From Nectonema munidae (taxonomy: Eukaryota; Nematomorpha; Nectonematoida; Nectonematidae): a stretch of 64,000 nt of DNA. The stretch covers positions 434,001 through 498,000 of the forward strand of contig JAUIRK010000917.1 in the NCBI GenBank assembly GCA_030549495.1, written 5' to 3'. A program made the translations under genes and the position numbers. The notes beneath the pieces are model-generated. The model was not told where the DNA came from. It saw only the letters and a list, made by a program, of their open reading frames with translations, and made no database searches. Every line of letters starts with the position of its first letter. Position 1 is the stretch's first letter. This document shows positions 39,119 through 51,659 of this stretch, piece after piece.

Positions 39119-41880
39119 ATATGTATGATACTTAATAAAAGAATTTTATTTTTTTGAACTTGGACGTTTTATTTGGTAGATTCTTGAAAATTATGCCAGA
39201 GATTGTGGATCTCTTTAATAATATTAATTCTAAAATTTTTGTTTCGTTAAAAATAAAAGAGGGCTTCGGGTAACTTTGATTGTTGATGTATCTCGGTCGG
39301 CTTATCACAAAGTTTTTCCTTCAATTATTATTAAACATTGATTGATAAGAGGTCTCCAGAAGTTCTACTTTTTGATGAAAAAATTTAGGTTTAGGGAGAG
39401 CTAAGAATGAAAAGTATATTACAATGAAGAATTTCTCAACATATAGTTATTTTGAAGTATTAAGAACCATTATGAAATTTCTCAGAATAACTTTTTCCGG
39501 GAAACATTATAATTTTGGGAGCTTTGTAGGCAAATTTTGATATAGACGCACACATTAAAAAATTAATATTAGAACATTTTAAAATTAATTTAAACGCGTA
39601 ATTTAAGAATAGTTGATTGTTTGTCAAAAAAATATTCTAAAGTATTTAATGTAAGAAATAAAAACGTCATATATTCAAAAATACCCAATTAGTCTAGATT
39701 ATTACATTAATTAGATAAAAAATAGGGTATAGTACATTCAATTCAAAGGATAAGTGAAAAATATATTTGATCAAAAATGTCCATCAATCTATCCTATAGT
39801 CACCATGCAAAATTTAAAAATGTAGTTTTGAATGTATCAAGATATTTTAAAACTTGTTCATTTGCGATGATAGCATGCAAAATTTTATTAATTTCAAAAA
39901 TAAGCTAGCTTGTTATTGGAAGGTTCGCTCAATTCCTTACCGGTTCAAAAATTAATACAAAAAAATTAAAAATTTTAATTTTTAAACACGAGATTTCGTC
40001 GACAAAAAAATGAGGTTTTGTTCTAATTAAATTCATATTTCAAATACACTCTTTTGGTTCTTGACAGAATATTATTTGTATTGTCGACGAAATCTTGTCT
40101 TGTATACCAATTCTAGTCTTTTTTTGATAACTATAAAACAAATTTTCAATATTTTATATAATATTTTGAATAAACTTGAGCTGGATATCAAAAACTTTTT
40201 TTGGTTGTTGGCAAAATCAATTCTTTTCCATCATCTTTTATCTAATTCAAAGTTATTTTTAGGGAAATCTGAATTACACAAATGCAACCCCGATGCTCTG
40301 GAATTATCAAACATCAAGCACGCAATCTCAATACAACTGAACACGAAGATGCAAATTAACCTAACAGAATTTCTTGTTGCAACAATTGAACTTTTTTTCA
40401 TCAAAAACGCGTTCTCTGCGACAATACCTTAATATGTGCTCTTCGCAATTATGTCTCAAATTCAAAGAAAATACACAAACTAATCCTCAAATTGGAATCC
40501 AGACATCCAGCATGGCTAACGCAACACGACCAAAGACTACAATATGTCAATACAGCAAAAAACCACGCACACTCCCCGTTAAGATGGACTCCTCCGAACC
40601 AATACATTACTATATAAGCAAGCACAGAAGCCCATCTTGGCATTATTTCAAATTTTCTCTCTCACGCGCAGCAACTCTCTTAGCTCCCTACCTACCCTTC
40701 CAGAAGAAGATACATATAAATTTTTTTATGTGGGTATATAAAAAATTGAGGTTAAGCTAAAGAATTTATGTTTGCTATTAGCTTAGATGAATAACGCGGT
40801 CTCAGTGAAAAAAAACACTAAACGATATTAGTTTAGACGATTACTTTAGCCTCACACGTAATTTAAACCCAATTTTTATTTATAGAAAATAGATTTTTTA
40901 AATATTTTCTATAATTATGATAGATTACTTTTAAACTCTAAATTGTGTCAAGCTAAAGTAAGCCGCGGACAAAAAACAAAATAAAAAAAAAATGGCATGG
41001 CAATACAGGGAGACTCCTAGTTTTGGTTGCTTTCTCTCGGTCTCCAGTTTTTCAGCTATCTCCGGGTTTTTAAAAAAATTTTAATTCACATTTATGATAT
41101 TGATGACTAAGTTTGTGGAACATCAACAGACAGGTTCAAAATGCTTCCTAGTGTAGGTGCCTTAATTCCTGTACTTCCACATAGCAATGCAAGGCTTGAA
41201 TGATTATTAAGTATTATACGAAAAAATAAAACGATATACGATCATCTTTAAAGTTAGATGATACATTGGCAAGTATTTTAACTCTAAAGACGCATAATCC
41301 CAAAAAAAATATTTGTTATAATAGGAGACCAGATGAAAAATTACTGAATCTGTCAAAAAGTAAACAAAGGATATAACAATGAAAAAGATTGATTCTATAT
41401 CCTTGTTTTTACTAAATTTAAGTTTTTACATTCAAAAAATAAGCATAATAAAAATTAAGTCAAGGCTTTTACTCAATATGATTAACGGCCAAAGTTGGAA
41501 GGGAGGGTGTAAAGTAAGCTACGAGCGAGCTAAAAAAAAAGGAGGAATTACAAGACAATAAAAAGAGAAAACTTCCTTAAACTTAACTTACATATAAATC
41601 TTAAGTTTCTTATTTTCAAAAAACCCCAATCAAACTGTTTGTTCAAAAGATATTTGAAATTTAATGATTTGTCTTCCATTTCTGATATATAGATAGTACA
41701 AATAATGTCTACTCGAGGATCAAACTATAAAACGGGTTATTCACAGTTTTGCGATTTTGTTTGTAACCCAATTCGTATAATATTTGAAAAAGATATAACT
41801 AATTAAAATTTTGAATGAATAAATTCTTATAACGATAAAAAAAAATTTTTTCCCCATCAGCTTTAAAAAATTTTACATCC
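39119..41880. other. AT-rich gap with one less AT-rich island
   Basis: No gene supported. Around 40261-40710 the sequence is richer in C and A and poor in G, and carries two overlapping open frames of 123 and 128 codons without recognisable motifs. The rest is low-complexity AT. Confidence 0.45.
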
Positions 41881-41884
41881 CACT

Positions 41885-43215
41885 TTTGGGATAATGGGCA
41901 CAAAAAGTTTCAAAGTTAAAAAAATGAAAATTTTAATTCATATTAAATACTTTATTTAGATTTTAAAACAATTTTCATGTAAGAAACATAAGATTGTGTG
42001 CAATATTTTTTAGTCTTTTTATACAGAAGCTACACAGACGATGGGTATTTCTTGAAGAATTATAATGATTTTCAGGTGAAAATTGGATTTCATCTAGAAC
42101 CTTACTCTTCATTATTTTGTTTTTTGAAGGCCCAGTTCTTTGTTTTTTATTAGAAGAAAGATAAGATAACGTTATTTTCTTCAAAAATAGAGTAAAGAGA
42201 TATTTTTTCATCTTTGTGAAAAATTTGATAGAGCCTCGATAAGTTCTAAAGGTATGTCTATCATCAAAGTGATAATTAGACCCCACTATTTATTAGATCG
42301 GATGCGTATTCTATAAAGAGATGACATCCTGTCCAACAAATCAACTCCACCAATTTTAGCATTATAACTAAAAATATTAAATGTAGAATTTGATGGTTTA
42401 CTTCTTTCGAGAATATCTTTTTGCCTTTTCAAGTGGCTCAATAATATCATAATTCATCACCAACATAACGGGTATATTTTCCAGCCATTTATAAAGAACA
42501 AATTATTCACCGAACCAAATCTAAAATCGTAAAAACCCCTTTTCTTTTTTCTCATTTCTTTATCCAACATAACGGGCCATTTTTCTTTTAACCCTTCACG
42601 GAGTGTGCCAATTGCTTTCAACCCATTTTCATTCAATTTTTTCATAACATCATAACCAGTAAAAAATTTATCGAACAAATAGAATCTTTTTTTTAGCAAT
42701 TCTAAATAAGAAACAATCTTGAACATCCTGTCTTTCTTATCAACTTTAAAATGATCATTTAAATGAAGGTAGCGTTTTATCTCGAGTAATCTATTTTTTG
42801 ACATTGAGGTGAACACAATTGGTAGTTCTGTACCTCTTGATTGTTTTAAGATCATCTTCAAAAATATTTTCTTCATCAGTCAGTGAATCCGGTGGAGGAG
42901 GTAACAAAGATATCTTTACTTCATCGAGTATTGAAGATTCTTCATTCAATACTTCTAAAAAGTTTTCAGCTTCTTTCACAGTTAGAAGTTTACGCAATGG
43001 CATTGATAAAAAAAAAGTCTAACAAAATAAACTTATCAATATATGCGAACAAATCCTTACATCAAAAAGGTGGAAGCTGTTCATTTATTGTTATTGTATC
43101 TCAATACAAGTAAGTTTATCATACATATTATATGTGCATTAAATGAATAAAGCACGTTGTGTACACATTTTATGCTTGTAATAAATTTACCGTTTCTGCC
43201 CATTATTCCATTACT
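41885..43215 (-). mobile_element. Second piggyBac element, minus strand
   Basis: Minus-strand pieces follow the piggyBac transposase from N- to C-terminus: MPLRKLLTVKEAENFLEVL (43003), TELPIVFTSMSKNRLLEIKR (~42825), FYLFDKFFTGYDVMKKL (~42680), IGTLREGLKEKWPVM (~42610), KRGFYDFRFGSVNNLFF (~42545), YNAKIGGVDLLDRMSSLYRI (~42355), and the cysteine-containing tail THRLCSFCIKRL (~42030). The frame shifts near 42830 and again at the C-terminal part, so it is not active as read. Facing motifs GGGATAATGGGCAC (~41888) and, inverted, GGAATAATGGGCAG (~43200) mark the subterminal ends. The exact TTAA limits are unsure. It covers a part of the transposase that the copy at 22416 lacks. Confidence 0.83.
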
Positions 43216-43559
43216 TATTGATTTAACTAAAAATTATAAGTGTATTAGAAAATAAACTGTTCTCTACATTTTGTTATTTTAACACAATTTGTACTAAAGA
43301 GGTTTCACACTTATTTTTCATGCCGATTTTTTTTGGATTTTGTTACAAGTTTTAACTTTAAAGTTTAAAAACATATGAAACTTATATTAGGAGTTGTAAG
43401 CAAAATTGGATAGTTTGACTCTGTTTGTATTTTTTTTAAGTTATTTGCATCATAGACTAAGCATTACATCAACATATTCAAAAAAAGTTGAAAATCTATG
43501 AAATTTATATCACGAGATTGTAAGCGAAAACATTGAATAAATTATATATCTTCATTTCA

Positions 43560-44420
43560 TCGTTTTATTTTTATGCTGGTGATATCTTAATTATTCATTC
43601 TTTTGAAAATATTATGTTTTTAAAGTTTGAAAAAGTTAATGTTCTTTTAAAATCGACTAATGATTGGTAAGACTTGCCTTAAGTGTTTCAAAATCTTTTT
43701 ACATGTTTTTAAAAAATAAAGTGTTGAAAGTATTTGTCATATGGAATTAATGGCCAAATTTTCACCAGGTTTTCCAAGTCCGCTATTTTGGAGTTGTAAT
43801 TTATAGTCAACTTAAATTGAAAAGTCATGTATCACAAATTATTAACAAATTGCCTTGCCTATATGAAATTTTGTTTAAGTTTTATGCTTTTTAATGCTCT
43901 GGTTTACTCTCATTTATTGTATGCTAACATTTTTTGGTACAACTTTGATAAACATAATCTAAACATGCTTCAGTCGTGATTAAAGAAAATTTTCAAATTT
44001 GTTAATACTCTGTGCCTGAAACTTTTTTTTACTCTCGATCACAACATATTCCTTGAGTACATACTATAAATGTGTACAATAATGTAAATTATTATTTAAA
44101 TGGATGCTTTAATTTTTTGTACTTTCCAAATACTCATTTTAATAGATCTAAAGATGCTCCATGTATGCCATACTTTAAGCATTAAACTATGATAAAATGA
44201 TTAATTTTTTTCATTTTTATTTGAAGAATTTTACCTACCCCTCATTCAAAAAAAAGCTAAAATTTAAGATAGGCTTTAGGATACAAACTTGAATATTTTT
44301 TATTTATCTAAATATATTTTATAGCAATTTTTTATTATTTAACTTTGTTATTAATGTTAATTTATTGAAGAGATAACTTATATGCGACAACTCAATGATA
44401 TTTTAATTTCCCTTTGGCCA
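43560..44420 (+). mobile_element. LINE reverse transcriptase C-terminal scrap
   Basis: Plus-strand translation shows ALVYSHLLYANIFWYN (~43900), then LKKIFKFVNTLCL (~43980), typical of the thumb/C-terminal region of non-LTR reverse transcriptases (Y-SHL-Y--IFW--, -KK-FR-I). Upstream FEKVNVLLKSTNDW (~43626) fits the preceding 'VN-WL--NKL' region. There are many stops; the ends are unknown. Confidence 0.5.
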
Positions 44421-44429
44421 CCTTTTTTT

Positions 44430-45297
44430 GAAAATCATCTTTTCTTATATGATTTTTTATAATTCATCTAAATATGAATGTGTATATTTTATATTATAAT
44501 TTTTAAATAAATTATATTCATCTTCTACTTAAAAAAACTTAATATAAAATTTAATTACTAAAATTTCCAGTAATTCTTCTATTTTAGTTTATATGGTGTG
44601 ATTCATATTATTTTAATTGATTATTTTTTGTATTTATTTGTTCTACTTTTTAATGGTCGAATCAAATAAAAATTGTTTGAAGTAACAATACATACTGTTT
44701 GTTTCACATAATTTTTATGTACTCTACTAATTTTAAAATAATTATTTGATATGTATATAGATATAAAGGGAAATCAAAATTTGATAAAGTAAAACATTTA
44801 AATCTTGTTTTACCAGAAAGCTGTACTGAAAGAGATTATCAAAGGCAGAGTTTTATTTCTGAAAATCTTAAAATTTTGCAAAAATTTGAAATGGTATAAT
44901 GTCTGGCCTATAATTTTGCTGCAAAGTTTTGTTCAAAAAAGAGCAGTAAAAACAATTTTCAAAAATTCTCCCCGATTTAACTAAAACTATTCTCATTTGC
45001 CGAATTTTTATAACTGTATCTATTTCAATAATGCTCATTTTCGGCTTAAATGAGTCTATTTTTTTTTGAAATTTTTAATCTTACCTGTTATTTGAGTCGA
45101 CCATGAACCCTTTTCCAATTTTTTTCCAAGCCCAAAAGAACAAAAATTCCTGTAAAGATCTGATTCGAACATGTGACTCATATAATGGCTAGATGCTATG
45201 TAGAGTATATTTATGAAATTGTCATGGTTAAATGTTTTTCTCTTTTCCGTAGATAGATTTTATTTTTTAATGTAAGCTATTCTCTATTTTTTAATGA
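44430..45297. other. AT-rich gap
   Basis: No gene seen. The T/A content is extreme and runs of ATTTTT dominate. A tRNA-like B-box remnant (GTTCGAATC on the minus strand) lies near 45161. Confidence 0.45.
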
Positions 45298-45417
45298 TTT
45301 ATAACAAATATAAAAAAAGAGAAAAAAACTGGACACTAAATTAGTGATATTGCTAACTAGTTTAACTCATTAATAAAGTGTCGAGTTTTTTTGTTGATTT
45401 TTTATATTTGTTATAAA
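45298..45417. mobile_element. 120-bp palindromic MITE
   Basis: Perfect 19-bp inverted ends TTATAACAAATATAAAAAA (45299-45317) and complement (45398-45416). Further facing GGACACT/AGTGTCG motifs lie inside. The TA at the ends fits a Tc1/mariner-type insertion. Confidence 0.65.
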
Positions 45418-45586
45418 AATTTTTCACGTATTGTTTATTAATGTAATGAATAAGTTTATTGTTATTTATGTTAATGATATATAGTAAATAAATAAGCCAT
45501 TTAGTAAGTTATTTTGGAAATAGGTTATTCAGCTAGTTATATCCTAGGTTATCAGTTAATTATTTTTATTATTCTGTTAGGCGTCT

Positions 45587-45736
45587 TTGACAATTCACGT
45601 CAACCAATTTTTGGCAAATTTCAACCCTCTTCGCTCCTCTTGTCAACTTTTAACTATTAAATCATTTAACAAATTTGACCTTTGTCAACTTTTTGACTCC
45701 CTCTCCCTCCCAGTCTTGGTTGACGTCAATTGTTAA
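45587..45736. mobile_element. 150-bp MITE
   Basis: The inverted ends TTGACAATTCACGTCAACCA and TTAACAATTGACGTCAACCA (read inward from each side) differ at two positions. The interior holds TTTGTCAACTTTTTGACTCC-type repeats and no coding sequence. Confidence 0.7.
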
Positions 45737-46191
45737 TACTCAAGACTAATAGCTGTTCCTATTACCGTTCACCATGTCTTTAATAAGGACTTTTGGGTTT
45801 TGATGAAGATATTTTCTTGAATTTCAGATAGTTTGAATTGGAGGTGGCTATTTTGACCCACTTTTTTTTCTTTAAATATGGAAAATCTAAGAATATTCAA
45901 AATATATCGGGTGATATCTAGTTTCTGTCTTAATTATTTTAATATTTTTAAAAACAAGCAAAGTTACATATATATTCCTATATTGAAAGTCATGTCTATT
46001 CCAAAACTCCATTTGTAACAGCAGTTACCATACCTCATCTGTTTTTTGGTCTAACATATTAAAAGAAGGTCGTCTCTATTGTGGATAATCTCTTGCATGA
46101 AATTATGATTTTACAAACTATTTACTTAAACCAATAATTTCATCTGCAATATTTAGTGTTTTTGAAACAGGCTCGGTATTAATCTTTACGC

Positions 46192-47433
46192 CAGGGGTGT
46201 CCAACACGCGGGCCGCATGCGGCCCGCAAGGCAAATTTCTGCGGCCATCTAAGAAAATGAGATAAGGTTGATGTTAAATTATATAGATATTAGTTTATAA
46301 AAATTTCAACAAATTTGTTATAAAAACTTTAAGTTTCTATCAAAATATAGATAGGATTATGATTTTTAAAATATCATTGGAGCTTAAACAAATTTTTTCT
46401 AACTTTTATTTCAAGGTTTTTTACTTATATATATATTTTGGCTTTGGTTGATATTAGCAAATATTTGAACATTTTGAATTTAAAACTTCAGGGAGAAACA
46501 AGTATGATAGTTGAAATGAATGATAATGTAACTGCTTTCAAGATAAAATTAAAAATTTGGAGAAAAGATCTAGAAATGAAAAATTTGGAACATTTTCCTT
46601 TTTTAAAATCTTTATCTGTAATAAATGAAGAGGCTTTATCAGAATGTGTTGATTACATTGATGTTCTTTTCAATGAATTCGATAGAAGATTCAAAGACCT
46701 CAAATCATTAAAATCTGATTTTGAGTTATTTGTAGATCCTTTCAATTTCGACGTTAATCAATTGAATGAAAATATTCAAATGGAAATAGTTGATCTTCAA
46801 TGCAATACCATGCTGAAGAAAACGTTTGAAACTTTGGGTATTCCCAAATTCTACTCAAGTCTTGATGGAAGCCAGTCCAAAGCTGATTCATTTGGTCAAA
46901 AAAATAGTTTGTATGTTTGGGAGTACGTATAAATGCGAGAAATTTTTTTCACTGATGAAGCTTAACAAAAATTATTTGCGCACAAGACTGACCGATGAAA
47001 ACTTAAAACCTTCTCTACGGATAGCTGCATCAAATAAAATCAAACCACAAATTGACGTTTTGGCAAAAGACAAAAGATGTCAAAGAAGCTCTCAATGATA
47101 CAAGTGAACTGTAAATAGATTACAAGTATTAATTCACTTAATATAAAATAGCGTATTGACACATTAATCCCAATGTTTTCATTTGAAAAATTTGAATTTG
47201 AATTATTTGTAAAAGTGAGAGACAGCTTTTATAAATAAAAATAACTCTTTCAATTAACTACTCATTTTATGTTTAATTTTCATAAAAATTGTGATAATCA
47301 GTAATCAGGATAAAAAAGTTTCTGATAAATATTTTATAAAAAAATTATTGTTATTTTTTTAAATAGGTGCGGCCCGACCGTGTCCAATAACTTTTCTAAA
47401 TGGCCCGCTGCTTGTTTTAGTTGGACATCCCTG
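46192..47433 (+). mobile_element. hAT transposon, GTF2IRD2-like, internally deleted, perfect TSD
   Basis: The ends CAGGGGTGTCCAAC and inverted CAGGGATGTCCAAC are flanked by an exact 8-bp duplication CTTTACGC (46184-46191, 47434-47441). The plus frame from about 46438 encodes the C-terminal half of a GTF2IRD2/FAM200-like hAT transposase: YLNILNLKLQGETSMIVEM, NLEHFPFLKSL, EFDRRFKDLKSLKSDFELF, MEIVDLQCNTMLKKTF. After one frame change near 46900 it continues CMFGSTYKCEKFFSLMKLNK and LRTRLTDENLKPSLRIA, the hAT dimerisation region. The N-terminal zinc finger and catalytic half are absent. The copy is well preserved, so its insertion is fairly recent. The subterminal GCGGCCC repeats are GC-rich. Confidence 0.92.
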
Positions 47434-47441
47434 CTTTACGC

Positions 47442-48611
47442 TGTACTTCAGATTTTGGATTTGCTTACAGTTATCAAAAACCTGAAGTGATCATTATCTG
47501 GAAAAATCCCTAGATATAAATCGCAATATTTTGTAATTCGGATTCAACGCTAGATAGAAACCAACTTACACGTTTTCTATTGGACTTATCTCTTTTAAGT
47601 TGCGTATAAAACCTATGCAGTATAATGATATCCTCACACTTAGGTTGAGGAAACACCGCAATGTAGGATGAAAATTTTCCTGCCATTCTCCTCGTGTAAT
47701 ATATTGCATCTTTGTTTACAATCCGTGATAATTTTTTTACAGAAGGTGGGTGAACACGGTGGTGCTTTTATGATATTTGCAGGTTCCATAATCATCATAA
47801 TAGACGTATACTCTATTATCTATTCTTCTCTCGACATTCTTAGAGTTGTTAATTTTGAAAAACTTATTTTTGCGACAGAGGCACTGCTTCTATGACATTT
47901 TCTCTATTTGATATTTCTTCATAAAGCGTAAGAACAAGAAGAAATGTATTTTTGTGATTTTCAAAATCCTACGAAGAAAAAGATTTCTCTCTAAAATCTG
48001 TATTTAGATTTTATTTAATGGTTTTATGGATTCTGATAAACTTTTTTCATCATCATGATCATAAAAATCAAATGATTGAGATAATGATTTTGTTATTCTA
48101 CAAAAGTAGAAATCTCAATAGAATGGTTTAAATTAGATATAAAGGAAGAACAAGATTCATCTCAGGATGATTTAGGATTAAAAAATTTTCCTATTCATTA
48201 ATTTTAAGAAGAGAAAAGAGTTTTAAGAACTTTTTTTTGTTTTAGTGGTGGATAAATGATTTTTATAATTAATAGATATGACATTAGGAAAATGATTCTA
48301 AATTTTGTTTTGGAAAATGCCTGATGTATAATACTCGATTTTTTCAAGAAAGAAAATGTTATCTAAATGGGTCTCTGTATAATGTAATTAAACATTAATT
48401 TTCTATTTTATTTTGCTTGACTAACATTGCATCGTACTATAATGATAAAAATAATATAAATTTTTAAAAATTAAGCTTATAATAAAATTGGAAAACGTAA
48501 AATTTATATAATTGGTTTTATATTATATGATTAATAATTTGTTTGAATAAAAACCAAAGTAAAAATTTTTGGTATAAATATTTTAGGGTATGAATTTTCA
48601 ACAAATCTAGC
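47442..48611. other. AT-rich gap
   Basis: No gene seen. A 75-codon plus frame at 47668-47895 is hydrophobic but shows no family motif. Confidence 0.5.
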
Positions 48612-48746
48612 TTAACCCACTAAGTCCCAATGCTCCCATTTGGGAACATAAGTAATTTCATCTTTGTCTGCTTTTTTCAATGACTGAATATAAATCGTCT
48701 GCGTTTTTTAGATATCGTCTGATTTCTATGGTACTTAATGGGTTAA
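48612..48746. mobile_element. piggyBac-derived MITE, sister of the 32848 copy
   Basis: TTAA at both ends, with CCCACTAAGTCCCAATG and inverted CCCATTAAGTACCAT. In reverse orientation it shares about 100 bp of core with 32848-32985, including the repeated GCAGACGA. It also keeps CCCATTTGGGAACAT, the internal motif of the piggyBac copy at 22416. Confidence 0.85.
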
Positions 48747-50375
48747 AAAAACTTCTAGAATTATTCATAACTAGATTCAAATAGATTAGAATGATCAATG
48801 AGTTTATTTAATTTGTTTTTAATTGTTAAGCGAACCCTTTATTGCAAGGTTTCAAGATATGACTTTACTTTTGAGTTTCTTAACTAAATGAATATATCGA
48901 TTTGTTACTAATTTTATACACTATCCTACCCTCTTCGCAAGGACCGGGTTTGAACATGTGACTTATATCTATATGGTGTCTAATAAGTATGGAAATTATA
49001 TTTGCGCACTTATGTATGCGGTCACAGTTGGCCCCGAAATTTTTTATAAGGTTTTGTGAATTCAATGTTAGTTGGTTTAGTTAGTTGGTAATTTTAAGGT
49101 ATACGTTATAATCAAAGGCTCACATCCTCAAAATTTGGGGGAGGGAGGGGCGTACTTTTTTTTTTTATAATTTTGAAAATTTATTGTAAAAGAATTAACA
49201 CACTACTATTAATACCCGACAATACAATTGCACCCTCAGATCCCAATCCATCTAAGCTGCGGATAGCTTCAGGGTTTTCATCAAATCGAATTAACCTTCT
49301 AGCTTAACAAGATAAAATCTTTCATATATGATGTTAATTCCTCAATTTCGTCTCTAATCACGTGAATAACACTTTTGGCTGGAACAAATTTGTTAATTTG
49401 GAGATTTATAACTTTTCATAAATTCATCCTGCTTTTCTCTAAAAGTAAGATTTATAGCTATCATGAGTTTTATAAATTCAACAAAATTCTGAATCTATTC
49501 AACGTGGTATCATATCTTAATGTTAAGAAAGTCGAAATTAGTCTTTTTGGTGATTTTGTTATCATCAAGAATCTAAATGTCATTTCAAAAAATTTATATT
49601 GAGAAATTAAACTTTTCCATATTGTTCGCTCTTTCAACTCAAAAGAAGGGTACAATAAGTTGCACGCAATAAAATCAAAAAGTATATATGAATAACGTTG
49701 AATAGGTTTTATTGTTTTAAACTAAATTGCGGATTTAACAAAAGAAAAAGTTTCAATTTTATCAAAATATATTTTTCAAAATGACCTTAAGTTCTTGGTA
49801 ACAAAATCGTTAAAAACACTAATTCTCTAATACTAAGATATGATGTCACATAGCAATATAAACATTAAAATTTAATACCAGAGTTTAAAAGAGATTGAAA
49901 CATTATCAAAAAAATAATTTTTATCCAGAAGTCTCCATTTATTTATATCAAACCAAACAGAACAAGTTTTCTTGTAAAAAGTATTTTTGAATAAAATACA
50001 TTTTTTCTATGCTAAATCGACCGTGCAGATTTCATTTTTGATTCAGCTATTCTAATGAAAATTGTCTCTAAAAATATTTATGAAAAGAGATTAATCAAAA
50101 AATATCGAATGCAGAATATAAAAGGTGGATTTATGTAAGTTTATTTGAATATTTAATTATTAAGTTATTTTTAAAATTTTAATTAGATTTAGAAATCTTA
50201 ATTTATGCCAAATATTTTTTTATCAAAATGTTACAACCTATGTATTAGTAGTCCAATAATATTTGAAAACGGAGATGATAACATTTAATTACAAAAATTC
50301 CTTTGATTTCAAATATAAATATACTTTTTCTATACTTATGAATTATTTTAGAAAATGCTAGTTTATTAACAAAAT
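48747..50375. other. Region upstream of PAF1
   Basis: AT-rich with no coding similarity. A possible 3' splice acceptor, TTATTTTAG at about 50344-50352, lies just before the PAF1 start and could end a 5' UTR intron. No core promoter motif stands out. Confidence 0.45.
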
Positions 50376-51659
50376 ATGACTCAATCTGGACGTGATAAGA
50401 AAAAGAAGAATGAGAAAAAAAGCGACCTATTGGCTCAGATAAAGTATCTCAATACCCTTCCAGATGTGCCTTTCGATCCGAAATTCATAACGTATCCATT
50501 CGATCCTGATAGGTTCATTAAGTACAAGTCAACATCCCTTGAGCAGAATCATAAATTTGACCTACTCACAGAAGCAGATATCGGCGTCAAGATCGATCTC
50601 ATAAATCCAGATATTTATAAATGCAACGTAGATAGTAAGCTGCATCCTTATGATGAAAAGCTGCTTGAAGAGGATATCTCTGTTCTAACTTCCGAAAGTA
50701 AGCGATCCACAAGGCATGCGAAAGTAGTTCCTTGGCTTCGGCGCACACAGTACATATCTACCGAAGTAAACAAGAGCTTTCAATCAGCAAGGAAAGTTGA
50801 GAGTAGGATCAATACTAGTAGAAATAGTTTGACAAATTCTGAAGAAATTAACCACGTCTTCCGAGATAGGAATAGCCAGATTGCAGCAATCGAAGCTTCT
50901 TTCGAGTCTGTAAAGCACACAATACCCACTAAAGATTCTGGTGTTTATCCTGTTAGTGAAATGCCTGTGTTTCCTGACTTCAAGTTTTGGCACTTGTCTT
51001 GCGCCCATGTCACTTTTGATTACAAGGTCGAAAATGCTTCAGATAAGCCAGCAAAGGCCATTATAAAAGGTATGATGGATGAAAAGGGAAATCAATTTGT
51101 TGCTTATTTTTTGCCTGTTGAGCCTGATCAAGATTTAGATGAGGAAAAAGATTCCGATAATAATGACGATGAAAAAGAGAGTATTGAGAAAATGTACAAA
51201 ATGTGTAGAGAATACAACTGGAATGTGACTAATCGAAGTGGAAAGATTTTGAATGATTATTTCTTCAGCTTTAGAGATGATAAAGTTTACTACAATCCCT
51301 TGGAAACGCAAGTTCGCTTAGTTAAGAGGAGGGGCCAGTTCTCAAATGCTGATAACGACACTCTACTCAAAGTCAAATATAGACATGTTAACAGTGCGGA
51401 GAAGAAAAACGAAGATGAAAAGCTCTTAGTTTTATATCCTGAGATGAAAAATAGCTCTAAGGAAGAGGAAGATGATCCTGAAGAAGAAAGTGATGACCAG
51501 AAAGTGGAAGAGAAGATACAAGAGGAGCGGGATAAAGAAGAAATATTTGGCACGAGTAGCAGCGATGATGCCTCTCCTCATGCAAATCAAGAAAAAGCAG
51601 AAGATTTGTTAAATCAAGCAGATTCTAGCAATGCGGTGTCTGAAGAAGATGACGTCTAA
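50376..51659 (+). CDS. PAF1: RNA polymerase II-associated factor 1 homologue (PAF1), 427 aa
   Basis: PAF1 is a core subunit of the nuclear Paf1 complex, which travels with RNA polymerase II, aids elongation and is needed for H2B ubiquitination and H3K4/K79 methylation. The protein follows the family along its whole length: a basic start, the conserved LPDVPFDPKFITYPFD (~29-44), SLEQNHKFDLLTEADIG (~54-70), HAKVVPWLRRTQYISTE (~114-130), MPVFPDFKFWHLSCA (~195-209), GNQFVAYFLPVE (~237-248), REYNWNV (~277-283) and YYNPLETQVRL-KRR (~304-318). An acidic tail follows and keeps ERDKEEIFG. Human PAF1 is about 530 residues; the difference is mostly the shorter acidic tail. The ATG has an A-rich context and stops precede it in frame. 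The coding region is a single exon while the other host genes here have many introns, so an ancient retrocopy or intron loss is possible. The reading frame is fully intact. Confidence 0.96.
   Translation: MTQSGRDKKKKNEKKSDLLAQIKYLNTLPDVPFDPKFITYPFDPDRFIKYKSTSLEQNHKFDLLTEADIGVKIDLINPDIYKCNVDSKLHPYDEKLLEEDISVLTSESKRSTRHAKVVPWLRRTQYISTEVNKSFQSARKVESRINTSRNSLTNSEEINHVFRDRNSQIAAIEASFESVKHTIPTKDSGVYPVSEMPVFPDFKFWHLSCAHVTFDYKVENASDKPAKAIIKGMMDEKGNQFVAYFLPVEPDQDLDEEKDSDNNDDEKESIEKMYKMCREYNWNVTNRSGKILNDYFFSFRDDKVYYNPLETQVRLVKRRGQFSNADNDTLLKVKYRHVNSAEKKNEDEKLLVLYPEMKNSSKEEEDDPEEESDDQKVEEKIQEERDKEEIFGTSSSDDASPHANQEKAEDLLNQADSSNAVSEEDDV

Noticed and set aside
45150-49010. Two tRNA-like B-box remnants (near 45161 and 48948) as a SINE pair
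   Set aside because: Only a short GTTCGAATC-like stretch and a few following bases are shared; too little to define a repeat.
51290-51553. Serine-rich 87-codon minus frame
   Set aside because: Shadow of the acidic tail of PAF1 on the opposite strand.
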